Origin: Streptomyces sp. SM10
GTDB lineage: Bacteria; Actinomycetota; Actinomycetes; Streptomycetales; Streptomycetaceae
Length of the DNA: 36,863 bases
Direction: 5' to 3'
NCBI RefSeq assembly: GCF_002910915.1
Contig: NZ_NEUF01000033.1
Coordinates: 1-36,863, forward strand
The translations under genes and the position numbers were made by a program. The notes below the pieces were generated by a model, which saw nothing but the letters and a program-made list of their open reading frames with translations, was not told the origin of the DNA and did not search any database. Shown here piece after piece: positions 7,819 through 15,519 of the stretch (positions are counted from its first letter, which is position 1; each line of letters starts with the position of its first letter).

Positions 7819-8097
7819 ATGATCGTACGGATCATGGGGGAGGGCCAGGTCAGTCTGGCCGACAGTCATGTCGCCGAGCTGAACAAGCTCGACGACATAC
7901 TCCTCGCGGAGATGGAGAGCGGTGACGGACCGGGGTTCCGCACCACGCTCCACGCCCTGCTGGACAAGGTGCGCGAGCTCGGCTCGCCGCTCCCCGACGA
8001 CTCCCTGGAGCCGTCCGAACTGATCCTGCCGGCACCCGACGCCACCCTCGAAGAGGTGCGTTCCATGCTCCGCGACGACGGGCTGATCCCCGGCTGA
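7819..8097 (+). CDS. pspAA: PspA-associated protein PspAA
   Basis: A 92-residue acidic protein, MIVRIMGEGQVSLADSHVAE, directly after pspA. The sequence matches the short PspAA domain found beside actinobacterial and archaeal pspA genes (family knowledge): an N-terminal beta-strand IVRIMGEGQ, a helix ELNKLDDILLAEME, and a C-terminal TLEEVRSMLRDDGLIPG. No catalytic residues are apparent; it probably modulates or partners PspA. It starts at the ATG at 7819 after GAGGGCGGC. A GC hairpin (8124-8160) ends the operon. Confidence 0.85.
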   Translation: MIVRIMGEGQVSLADSHVAELNKLDDILLAEMESGDGPGFRTTLHALLDKVRELGSPLPDDSLEPSELILPAPDATLEEVRSMLRDDGLIPG

Positions 8098-8123
8098 CCG
8101 GCACGCCCGCTCCGCACTCCCCG

Positions 8124-8160
8124 CCGTGCCCCGCCCCGGTCCGTCCGGCGCGGGGCACGG
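8124..8160 (+). terminator. Hairpin terminator after pspA-pspAA
   Basis: CCGTGCCCCG (8124-8133) pairs with CGGGGCACGG (8151-8160) across a 17-base loop. It follows the pspAA stop by 27 bases and precedes the sensor kinase gene. The right arm falls inside the first unit of the tandem repeat at 8137-8205. Confidence 0.55.
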
Positions 8161-8205
8161 TGCCGTGACACGGTCCGTCCGGCGTGGGGCACGGCCCTTG
8201 TGACA
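8137..8205. repeat. Imperfect tandem duplication, two units of about 34-35 bases
   Basis: Unit 1 (8137-8170) and unit 2 (8171-8205) both begin CGGTCCGTCCGGCG, continue GGGGCACGG and end GTGACA, differing at a few positions and by one base of length. The second unit ends about 55 bases upstream of the histidine kinase start, so the duplication lies in that gene's presumed promoter. Only two units are present and nothing resembles a mobile element. Confidence 0.7.
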
Positions 8206-8260
8206 CGGTGCGGACACCGGACGGACCGGCCCGTCGACGGCACGCCGTACCGTTTCCGAC

Positions 8261-9538
8261 GTGACCACGCTCGGAACCGGGCTCGCGCGCGCCCGCCGCT
8301 GGCTGCGCGGCCATCCCCTCGCCTTCGACGGCGGCCTCGCCCTCGCCGTGCTCGTCTGCATGGTCTGCGCGTCGTTCGCCGAGCCCGACCCCGGCCACGG
8401 ACCCGTCTTCGGCGCGCGGGTGCCCGAGCCGGCGAGCGTGCTGCTGATGGTGCTCGGCGCCGGCGCACTCGTCCTGCGCAGGCGCAGGCCCATGGCGGTA
8501 CTCGGGGTGACCGGGCTGCTGTCCGTCGTCGAGTTCGTCCTCATGGACCCGCCCGCCCCCGTGGTCATGAGCGCGGTCATCGCGCTCTTCACCGTCGCGG
8601 CCAGCACCGACCGTCCCACCACCTGGCGCGTCGGCCTGCTCACCATGGGCGCTCTGGCGATGGCCGCGATGGTCGTCGGCGCGACCCCCTGGTACAGCCA
8701 GGAGAACCTGGGCGTCCTGGCCTGGACCGGCCTGGCCGGTGCCGCCGGAGACGCGGTCCGCAGCAGGCGCGCGTTCATCGACGCGATCAGGGAACGGGCC
8801 GAACGCGCGGAGCGCACGCGCGACGAGGAGGCCCGGCGCAGGGTCGCCGAGGAGCGGCTGCGGATCGCCCGGGACCTGCACGACGTCGTCGCCCACCACA
8901 TCGCCCTGGTCAACGTCCAGGCCGGGGTCGCGGCCCATGTCATGGACAAGCGCCCCGACCAGGCCAAGGAGGCGCTCGCCCACGTGCGGGAGGCCAGCCG
9001 CTCGGCCCTCAACGAACTGCGCACCACGGTCGGACTGCTGCGTCAGTCCGGGGACCCGGAGGCACCCACGGAGCCGGCCCCGGGGCTCGCGGTCCTCGAC
9101 ACCCTGGTCGGCACGTTCCGCAACGCGGGGCTCCCCGTGGAGGTGGCCTGCACCGACCTGGACAGCCCGCTGCCCGCGGCGGTGGACCTCGCGGCCTACC
9201 GGATCATCCAGGAGGCGCTGACCAATGTGCGCAAGCACGCGGGCACCGGAGCGAAGGCCGAGGTGAGCGTCGTACGGGTCGGGGGGACCGCCGAGGTCAC
9301 CGTGCTCGACAACGGCAGGGGCGCGGGCCCCCTGCCCGCGCAGGCGGACGGGGGCAGGCACGGGCTCCTCGGCATGCGCGAGCGGGTCACGGCCCTCGGC
9401 GGCACCCTCACGGCGGGACCCCGTTACGGAGGCGGGTTCAGGGTCCATGCGATCCTGCCCGTCACGTCCCGCACACGGGTGCCGGAGCGGCCGGACCCGG
9501 CCGGGACGACGGGGACGACGACGGAGGAACGCGCGTGA
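8261..9538 (+). CDS. Two-component sensor histidine kinase, NarL/DesK type
   Basis: A 425-residue membrane kinase. Residues about 20-165 contain five or six hydrophobic helices with short loops and no sizeable extracytoplasmic sensor domain, as in DesK-like membrane-sensing kinases. The HisKA_3 dimerisation domain follows, with phosphorylated H207 in RDLHDVVAHHIALV. The HATPase_c domain shows the N box EALTNVRKHAG and G boxes DNGRGAGP and GRHGLLGMRERV. The start is GTG at 8261 with little visible ribosome-binding site. The stop overlaps the response regulator start (GTGA), so the pair is translationally coupled. The neighbouring RND exporter downstream is a plausible target or cargo pathway, by position only. 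Confidence 0.93.
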   Translation: MTTLGTGLARARRWLRGHPLAFDGGLALAVLVCMVCASFAEPDPGHGPVFGARVPEPASVLLMVLGAGALVLRRRRPMAVLGVTGLLSVVEFVLMDPPAPVVMSAVIALFTVAASTDRPTTWRVGLLTMGALAMAAMVVGATPWYSQENLGVLAWTGLAGAAGDAVRSRRAFIDAIRERAERAERTRDEEARRRVAEERLRIARDLHDVVAHHIALVNVQAGVAAHVMDKRPDQAKEALAHVREASRSALNELRTTVGLLRQSGDPEAPTEPAPGLAVLDTLVGTFRNAGLPVEVACTDLDSPLPAAVDLAAYRIIQEALTNVRKHAGTGAKAEVSVVRVGGTAEVTVLDNGRGAGPLPAQADGGRHGLLGMRERVTALGGTLTAGPRYGGGFRVHAILPVTSRTRVPERPDPAGTTGTTTEERA

Positions 9539-10224
9539 CGCCCATCAAGGTGCTGCTCGCCGACGACCAGGCGCTGCTGCGCAGCGCGTTCCGGGTGCTG
9601 GTCGACTCCGAGCCCGACATGGAGGTCGTCGGCGAGGCCGCCGACGGGGCACAGGCCGTGGAGCTGGCCCGTTCGACCCGCGCCGACGTCGTGCTGATGG
9701 ACATCCGGATGCCGGGCACCGACGGGCTCGCCGCGACCCGGACGATCAGCGCGGACCCGGACCTCGCGGGGGTCCGGATCGTCATGCTCACCACCTTCGA
9801 GGTGGACGAGTACGTCGTGCAGTCCCTGCGCGCGGGGGCCTCCGGCTTCCTGGGCAAGGGTGCCGAACCGGATGAGCTGCTCAACGCCATCCGGGTCGCC
9901 GCGGCCGGTGAGGCGCTGCTCTCCCCGGTCGCCACCAAGGGACTCATCGCCACCTTCCTCGCCCAGGCCGGAAGCGGGGGCGCGGGGCCCGGCGGAGCCG
10001 AGTACTCGGAGCGGCTGGCCGCACTCACCGGGCGCGAGCGCGAGGTCCTCGTCAAGGTCGCGGGCGGGCACTCCAACGACCAGATCGCCGACCGTCTCGA
10101 GGTCAGCCCCCTCACCGTGAAGACCCACGTCAACCGGGCCATGGCGAAGCTGGGCGCGCGGGACCGGGCTCAATTGGTGGTCATTGCGTACGAATCGGGC
10201 CTGGTCCGCCCACGGGTGGAGTGA
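9535..10224 (+). CDS. Response regulator, NarL/FixJ family with LuxR-type HTH
   Basis: A 229-residue regulator. The receiver domain shows acidic D10/D11, phospho-acceptor D56 in LMDIRMPG, the TTFEVDEYV switch region and Lys in GFLGKGAEP. The C-terminal HTH is LTGREREVLVKVAGGHSNDQ with the recognition helix in VSPLTVKTHVNRAM. The two are separated by a Gly-rich linker (AGSGGAGPGGA). It starts at the GTG at 9535, with GGAGGA upstream, and overlaps the kinase stop by four bases. It is expected to be phosphorylated by the adjacent kinase and to bind DNA as a dimer; targets may include the RND exporter that follows 187 bases later. Confidence 0.94.
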   Translation: MTPIKVLLADDQALLRSAFRVLVDSEPDMEVVGEAADGAQAVELARSTRADVVLMDIRMPGTDGLAATRTISADPDLAGVRIVMLTTFEVDEYVVQSLRAGASGFLGKGAEPDELLNAIRVAAAGEALLSPVATKGLIATFLAQAGSGGAGPGGAEYSERLAALTGREREVLVKVAGGHSNDQIADRLEVSPLTVKTHVNRAMAKLGARDRAQLVVIAYESGLVRPRVE

Positions 10225-10411
10225 CGGGTGGAGGCCCCTCTACTCCAGCTGCGGTATGCGCGGGACGAAAAGGCAACCCGGGGGCCGACGATTTCGCTCA
10301 CGGAACCGGCGATCGTATGGATGGGCGGGCTGTGTCCCCTGTGATCGCCGGACCGGCGGTCGCCGAACAGCCGCCCACCTGCCGCGTACGCCACAGAAGA
10401 GAGACCCACCC

Positions 10412-13400
10412 ATGTCCTGGCTGTCCAGATTCAGCCTCGCGCAGAGGGCGCTGATCGGGCTGATCTCGATCGTCGCGCTCGTATTCGGAGCGATTGCGAT
10501 CCCGCAGCTCAAGCAGCAGCTGCTGCCCACCATCGAGCTCCCGATGGTGTCGGTGCTGGCCCCCTATCAGGGCGCGTCACCCGATGTGGTCGAGAAGCAG
10601 GTCGTCGAGCCCCTCGAGAACGCCATCAAGGCCGTCGACGGCGTCGAGGGCGTCACCTCGACCGCCAGCGAGGGCAACGCCGTCGTCATGGCGTCCTTCG
10701 ACTTCGGCGACGAGGGCACGAAGCAGCTCGTCGCCGACATCCAGCAGGCGGTGAACCGCGCCCGCATCCAGCTGCCCGAGGATGTGGACCCGCAGGTCAT
10801 CGCCGGTTCGACGGACGACATCCCGACCGTCGTCCTCGCCGTCACCTCCGACAAGGACCAGCAGGCGCTCGCCGACCAGCTGGACCGCACGGTCGTTCCG
10901 GCGCTCGAGGACATCGAGGGTGTCGGACAGGTCGCCGTCGACGGCGTCCAGGAGCTCCAGGTCTCCGTCGTCCCCGACGACAGGAAGCTCGCCGCGGCGG
11001 GCATGAGCGCCGCCTCGCTGGCCCAGGCCCTCCAGGCCGGTGGCGCCACGGTCCCGGCCGGCTCCTTCTCCGAGTCGGGCAAGAGCCGCACGATCCAGGT
11101 GGGCGGTTCCTTCACCTCGCTCCAGCAGATCGAGGACCTCAAGGTCTCCGCGGCGAAGCCGGCCACCGGCAAGTCCGGGAAGCCGGTCCGCGTCGGCGAC
11201 ATCGCCACGGTGAAGCAGGAGCCCTCCACCGCGGTCTCCATCACCCGCACCAACGGCAAGCCGAGCCTCGCCGTCATGGCGACGATGGACCAGGACGGCA
11301 GCGCCGTCGCCATCTCGGACGCCGTCCAGGACAAGCTCCCCGGCCTGCGCAAGGACCTCGGCGCCGACGCCGAGCTGACCGTCGTCTCCGACCAGGGGCC
11401 GGCCGTCTCCAAGGCGATCTCCGGCCTGACCACCGAAGGCGCACTCGGCCTGCTCTTCGCGGTCGTCGTGATCCTGGTGTTCCTCGCGTCGATCCGTTCG
11501 ACGCTCGTCACCGCGGTCTCCATCCCGCTCTCCGTGGTTCTCGCGCTGATCGTGCTCTGGACCCGCGACCTGTCGCTCAACATGCTCACCCTCGGCGCGC
11601 TGACCATCGCGATCGGCCGCGTCGTCGACGACTCGATCGTCGTCCTGGAGAACATCAAGCGGCACCTCGGCTACGGCGAGGAGCGCCGGTCGGCGATCAT
11701 CACCGCCGTCAAGGAGGTGGCCGGCGCGGTCACCTCCTCCACGCTCACCACGGTCGCGGTCTTCCTGCCCATCGGCCTGGTCGGCGGCATGGTCGGCCAG
11801 CTCTTCGGTTCGTTCTCCCTCACGGTCACGGCGGCCCTGCTGGCCTCCCTGCTGGTCTCGCTGACCGTGGTCCCGGTCCTCTCGTTCTGGTTCCTGCGGG
11901 CCCCCAAGGGCACCGCCGCCGACCCGGACGAGGCGCGCCGCGAGGCCGAGGAGAAGGAGGCCGCGAGCCGGCTCCAGCGGATCTACGTCCCGGTGCTGCG
12001 CTTCGCGACCCGTCGCCGTGCCACCAGCATCGTCCTCGCGTTCGTGATCCTGTTCGGCACGTTCGGCATGGCCCCCCTGCTGAAGACCAACTTCTTCGAC
12101 CAGGGCGAGCAGGAAGTCCTCTCCGTCAAGCAGGAGCTGACCCCCGGCACGAGCCTGGCCGCCGCCGACGAGGCCGCGAAGAAGGTCGAGAAGGTCCTCG
12201 CCGCCGACAAGGGCGTGGGGGACTACCAGGTCACCGTCGGCTCGTCCGGCTTCATGGCTGCCTTCGGCGGCGGTACGGGCGCCAACCAGGCCTCCTACCA
12301 GGTCACCCTCAAGGACTCGGCGGACTACGACGCCACCCAGGACCGGATCGACGAGGCCCTCGGCAAGCTCGACGGCATCGGCGACACCACGATCGCCGCC
12401 GGCGACGGCTTCGGCAGCCAGGACCTCAGCGTCGTGGTCAAGGCCGCCGACGCGGACGTCCTGAAGAAGGCGTCCGAAGCGGTGCGGGGCGAGGTCGCGA
12501 AGCTCAAGGACGTCACCGACGTCCAGAGCGACCTGGCGCAGAGCGTCCCGCGCATCTCGGTCAAGGCCAACGACAAGGCGGCCGACGCCGGGTTCGACGA
12601 GACCACTCTCGGCGCCGCGGTCGCCGGCGCGGTGCGCGGCACCCCGGCCGGTTCGGCGATCATGGACGACACCGAGCGGGACGTCGTGGTGAAGTCGGCC
12701 CGGCCGGCCACCACCATGGCCGAGCTGAAGGCCCTCCGGCTCGGATCGGTGACGCTCGGCCGGATCGCGGACGTGAAGCTGGTCCCCGGCCCGGTCTCGA
12801 TGACCCGGATCGACGGTCAGCGCGCGGCGACGATCACCGCCAAGCCGACCGGCGACAACACGGGAGCGGTCAGCACCTCGCTCCAGTCGAAGATCGACGC
12901 CCTGGACCTCCCGGACGGCGCCACCGCCACCATCGGTGGTGTCTCCGAGGACCAGAACGACGCCTTCATGAAGCTGGGCCTGGCCATGCTGGCGGCCATC
13001 GCGATCGTCTTCATGCTGCTGGTGGCCACCTTCAGGTCGCTCGTCCAGCCGCTGATCCTGCTGGTCTCCATCCCCTTCGCGGCGACCGGCGCCATCGGCC
13101 TCCTGGTCGTCACCGGCACCCCGATGGGCGTCCCGGCGATGATCGGGATGCTGATGCTGATCGGTATCGTGGTGACCAACGCGATCGTGCTGATCGACCT
13201 GATCAACCAGTACAGGGCTCAGGGCATGGGCGTCGTCGAAGCCGTGATCGAGGGCGGGCGCCACCGGCTCCGCCCGATCCTGATGACGGCACTGGCGACG
13301 ATCTTCGCCCTGCTCCCGATGGCGCTCGGCGTCACCGGCGAGGGCGGGTTCATCTCACAGCCGCTGGCGGTCGTGGTGATCGGCGGTCTGATCACCTCCA

Positions 13401-13567
13401 CGCTGCTGACCCTGCTCCTGGTGCCGACGCTCTACGCGATGGTCGAACTCCGCAAGGAGCGCCGCGCGAAGAAGAAGGCCGCCAAGCGTGAGGCGAAGTC
13501 CGGCGAGGCCACCCCGGAGACGGCGGAGGAAGCGGTCTCCGGCGAGCCGGAGCCCGCGAAGGCCTGA
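10412..13567 (+). CDS. RND-superfamily multidrug exporter (HAE1/AcrB-like)
   Basis: A 1051-residue inner-membrane transporter, the usual length for this family. It has the classic RND duplication: helix 1 (residues ~11-31), a large periplasmic-type porter loop (~32-335), a helix block (~340-545), a second loop (~570-850) and a second helix block (~855-1010). The proton-relay motif GRVVDDSIVVLEN in helix 4 carries the paired Asp residues. The family segment LPTIELPMVSVLAPYQGASP is present near the N-terminus. The C-terminus ends in a charged Lys/Glu/Ala-rich tail (RAKKKAAKREAKSG). It starts at the ATG at 10412. No membrane-fusion protein or outer-membrane channel gene accompanies it, as expected for a Gram-positive. 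It lies downstream of the two-component system, which may regulate it. Confidence 0.93.
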   Translation: MSWLSRFSLAQRALIGLISIVALVFGAIAIPQLKQQLLPTIELPMVSVLAPYQGASPDVVEKQVVEPLENAIKAVDGVEGVTSTASEGNAVVMASFDFGDEGTKQLVADIQQAVNRARIQLPEDVDPQVIAGSTDDIPTVVLAVTSDKDQQALADQLDRTVVPALEDIEGVGQVAVDGVQELQVSVVPDDRKLAAAGMSAASLAQALQAGGATVPAGSFSESGKSRTIQVGGSFTSLQQIEDLKVSAAKPATGKSGKPVRVGDIATVKQEPSTAVSITRTNGKPSLAVMATMDQDGSAVAISDAVQDKLPGLRKDLGADAELTVVSDQGPAVSKAISGLTTEGALGLLFAVVVILVFLASIRSTLVTAVSIPLSVVLALIVLWTRDLSLNMLTLGALTIAIGRVVDDSIVVLENIKRHLGYGEERRSAIITAVKEVAGAVTSSTLTTVAVFLPIGLVGGMVGQLFGSFSLTVTAALLASLLVSLTVVPVLSFWFLRAPKGTAADPDEARREAEEKEAASRLQRIYVPVLRFATRRRATSIVLAFVILFGTFGMAPLLKTNFFDQGEQEVLSVKQELTPGTSLAAADEAAKKVEKVLAADKGVGDYQVTVGSSGFMAAFGGGTGANQASYQVTLKDSADYDATQDRIDEALGKLDGIGDTTIAAGDGFGSQDLSVVVKAADADVLKKASEAVRGEVAKLKDVTDVQSDLAQSVPRISVKANDKAADAGFDETTLGAAVAGAVRGTPAGSAIMDDTERDVVVKSARPATTMAELKALRLGSVTLGRIADVKLVPGPVSMTRIDGQRAATITAKPTGDNTGAVSTSLQSKIDALDLPDGATATIGGVSEDQNDAFMKLGLAMLAAIAIVFMLLVATFRSLVQPLILLVSIPFAATGAIGLLVVTGTPMGVPAMIGMLMLIGIVVTNAIVLIDLINQYRAQGMGVVEAVIEGGRHRLRPILMTALATIFALLPMALGVTGEGGFISQPLAVVVIGGLITSTLLTLLLVPTLYAMVELRKERRAKKKAAKREAKSGEATPETAEEAVSGEPEPAKA

Positions 13568-13584
13568 CAAAAACCCCGCGGCAA

Positions 13585-13636
13585 CACCCGGAAGGCCCCC
13601 GACACCGTGCACACGGTGTCGGGGGCCTTCCGGGTG
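13585..13636. terminator. Strong bidirectional hairpin terminator (25-bp perfect stem)
   Basis: Positions 13585-13609 and 13612-13636 are exact reverse complements, 25 bp each, with only CA between them. The outer part of the left arm reads CACCCGGAAGGCCCCC. It lies between the convergent RND exporter (stop 13567) and nadA (stop 13673), so it can terminate both. Confidence 0.85.
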
Positions 13637-13672
13637 CGGCAGGGCGGGAGGGCGAGCGCCTCCCGCACCGTC

Positions 13673-14863
13673 CTACGGCAGCGCCAGCATCCGCTCCAGC
13701 GCCAGCTTCGCGTACTTCTCCGTCTCGGGGTCGACCTGGATCCGGTTGACGAGGTTCCCCTCGGCCAGCGACTCCAGCGTCCACACCAGGTGCGGCAGGT
13801 CGATCCTGTTCATCGTCGAGCAGAAGCAGACCGTCTTGTCGAGGAAGACGATCTCCTTGTCCTCAGCGGCGAAACGGTTCGCCAGCCGGCGCACGAGGTT
13901 CAGCTCCGTGCCTATCGCCCACTTCGAGCCGGCCGGAGCCGCCTCCAGGGCCTTGATGATGTACTCCGTGGACCCCACGTGGTCCGCGGCGGCCACGACC
14001 TCGTGCTTGCACTCCGGGTGCACCAGCACGTTGACGCCCGGGATCCGTGCCCGTACGTCCTCGACGGACTCCACCGAGAAGCGCCCGTGCACCGAGCAGT
14101 GCCCGCGCCACAGGATCATCTTCGCGTCGCGCAGCTCCTCGGCCGTGAGGCCGCCGTTCGGCTTGTGCGGGTTGTAGAGGACGCAGTCCTCCAGGGCCAT
14201 CCCCATGTCCCGCACGGCCGTGTTCCGGCCCAGGTGCTGGTCCGGGAGGAAGAGGACCTTGGTCGCCGAGGGCCCACCCTGCTCGAAGGCCCACTCCAGC
14301 GCCCGCTTCGCGTTGGACGAGGTGCAGATCGTGCCGCCGTGCCGGCCGGTGAAGGCCTTGATGTCGGCGGAGGAGTTCATGTAGGAGACCGGCACGACCT
14401 GGTCGGCGACCCCCGCCTCCGTCAGCACGTCCCAGCACTCGGCGACCTGCTCGGCGGTGGCCATGTCGGCCATCGAGCAGCCGGCGGCCAGGTCAGGCAG
14501 GACGACCTTCTGGTCGTCACCGGTCAGGATGTCCGCCGACTCCGCCATGAAGTGCACGCCGCAGAAGACGATGTATTCGGCCTCGGGCCGCGCCGCCGCG
14601 TCCCGGGCGAGCTTGAACGAGTCGCCCGTGACGTCCGCGAACTGGATGACCTCGTCGCGCTGGTAGTGGTGGCCGAGCACGAAGACCTGGTCCCCGAGCT
14701 TCTCCTTGGCCGCGCGGGCCCGCTCCACCAGGTCCGGGTCGGACGGGGAGGGCAGGTCACCGGGGCATTCGACCCCGCGCTCGCTCCGCGGGTCGGCCTC
14801 GCGGCCGAGGAGCAGAAGGGCGAGGGGGGTCGGCTGGACATCCAGGGGCTGGGCGGTGGTCAC
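13673..14863 (-). CDS. nadA: Quinolinate synthase A, 4Fe-4S enzyme of NAD biosynthesis
   Basis: NadA condenses iminoaspartate with dihydroxyacetone phosphate to quinolinate. The sequence has the motif LGHHYQRDEVIQFADVTGDS, YIVFCGVHFMAE, CSMADMA, a SYMNSSADIKA segment, WRGHCSVHGRF and the C-terminal DKTVCFCSTMNR. The Cys residues in FCGVHF, WRGHC and TVCFC are the expected cluster-ligand region. The start is GTG at 14863 (VTTAQPLDVQPTPLALL), eight bases after AAAGGG; an in-frame GTG at 14872 has that purine run directly against it and is less likely. The length (396) exceeds short E. coli-type NadA because of the N-terminal extension typical of actinobacteria. No nadB or nadC follows in this window. 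It is divergent from erpA, an Fe-S carrier. Confidence 0.95.
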   Translation of the reverse strand: MTTAQPLDVQPTPLALLLLGREADPRSERGVECPGDLPSPSDPDLVERARAAKEKLGDQVFVLGHHYQRDEVIQFADVTGDSFKLARDAAARPEAEYIVFCGVHFMAESADILTGDDQKVVLPDLAAGCSMADMATAEQVAECWDVLTEAGVADQVVPVSYMNSSADIKAFTGRHGGTICTSSNAKRALEWAFEQGGPSATKVLFLPDQHLGRNTAVRDMGMALEDCVLYNPHKPNGGLTAEELRDAKMILWRGHCSVHGRFSVESVEDVRARIPGVNVLVHPECKHEVVAAADHVGSTEYIIKALEAAPAGSKWAIGTELNLVRRLANRFAAEDKEIVFLDKTVCFCSTMNRIDLPHLVWTLESLAEGNLVNRIQVDPETEKYAKLALERMLALP

Positions 14864-14910
14864 GACACGCACCCTTTCTTTTCTGCGAAACGCCTTTTCG
14901 TCTAATTGAC

Positions 14911-14938
14911 ATTATCTATCATAACCGCTTCGTGTCAG
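14911..14938 (-). promoter_or_regulatory. Probable sigma70-type promoter of nadA
   Basis: On the minus strand, CTGACA (14938-14933) and GATAAT (14916-14911) are separated by 16 bases, in an AT-rich patch unlike the surroundings. This puts the transcript start near 14904, about 40 bases before the nadA GTG. The -35 box overlaps a short inverted repeat GTCA-GCT-TGAC (14935-14945), which could be an operator. Confidence 0.5.
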
Positions 14939-15092
14939 CTTGACGATGCCGATAGCGTCGATGTGACGCATCCCCCCACGGGGACGGTGTGCGAGCATGA
15001 AGGGAACAGACACGCGCCTGGCCCGGAATGAATCCGCGGCCCCGATGGTTGGACCGTCGGCAAGCAGTCCGTACAACCCGGGAGAGAAGCAG

Positions 15093-15449
15093 ATGTCCGT
15101 ATCGGACGAGACCACCACCGTGAGCGACGGCATCCTCCTGTCCGACGCCGCCGCAGACAAGGTCAGGACCCTGCTCGAGCAGGAGGGCCGGGACGACCTC
15201 GCGCTGCGCGTCGCCGTACAGCCCGGAGGCTGCTCGGGCCTGCGCTACCAGCTCTTCTTCGACGAGCGCTCGCTCGACGGGGACGTCGTGAAGGACTTCG
15301 GCGGCGTCAAGGTCGTCACCGACCGGATGAGCGCCCCGTACCTGGGCGGCGCCTCCGTGGACTTCGTGGACACGATCGAGAAGCAGGGCTTCACGATCGA
15401 CAACCCGAACGCCACGGGCTCCTGCGCCTGCGGTGACTCCTTCAGCTGA
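15093..15449 (+). CDS. erpA: Iron-sulfur cluster carrier, A-type (HesB/ErpA family)
   Basis: A-type carriers pass Fe-S clusters to apo-enzymes. The 118-residue protein has the three invariant cysteines: C47 in PGGCSGLRY and C111/C113 in the C-terminal CACGDSFS. The Fe-S biosynthesis fold is preceded by LSDAAADKVRTLLEQEG. The start is the ATG at 15093 (MSVSDETTTV), six bases after GGGAGAG. The open frame extends back to 14997, but those residues lack conservation-like features. It is divergent from nadA, whose 4Fe-4S cluster would be a natural client. A strong hairpin terminator follows. In M. tuberculosis the equivalent (Rv2204c, from memory) lies in a comparable neighbourhood. Confidence 0.94.
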   Translation: MSVSDETTTVSDGILLSDAAADKVRTLLEQEGRDDLALRVAVQPGGCSGLRYQLFFDERSLDGDVVKDFGGVKVVTDRMSAPYLGGASVDFVDTIEKQGFTIDNPNATGSCACGDSFS

Positions 15450-15463
15450 GCCTGAGACGTACG

Positions 15464-15506
15464 ACGGCGGCGGCGCTCCCGGTCATCGGGAGCGCCGCCG
15501 CCGTCA
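15464..15506. terminator. Bidirectional hairpin terminator (19-bp stem)
   Basis: GACGGCGGCGGCGCTCCCG (15464-15482) pairs perfectly with its reverse complement at 15488-15506 across the loop GTCAT. It lies between convergent erpA (stop 15449) and the membrane-anchored protein gene (stop 15520). Confidence 0.85.
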
Positions 15507-15519
15507 TGTGCGCGGCCCG

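Noticed and set aside
6729..7835. Upstream extension of the DUF3043 frame to 568 codons
   Set aside because: The extension runs antisense to pspA and has no family resemblance; the protein family begins at the GTG at 6728.
8137..8205. Repeat considered as a CRISPR fragment
   Set aside because: Only two directly abutting imperfect units with no spacers, and no cas genes.
7850..9448. Minus-strand frames of over 500 codons opposite the histidine kinase
   Set aside because: Antisense shadows of a kinase with intact H, N and G boxes.
10577..13264. Minus-strand open frame of 895 codons opposite the RND exporter
   Set aside because: Its Asp/Gly/Val/Arg-rich composition mirrors the exporter codons, and the exporter frame carries full-length family motifs.
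8261..13567. Two-component system plus exporter read as part of an antibiotic cluster
   Set aside because: No biosynthetic enzymes lie nearby; flanking genes are core housekeeping genes.
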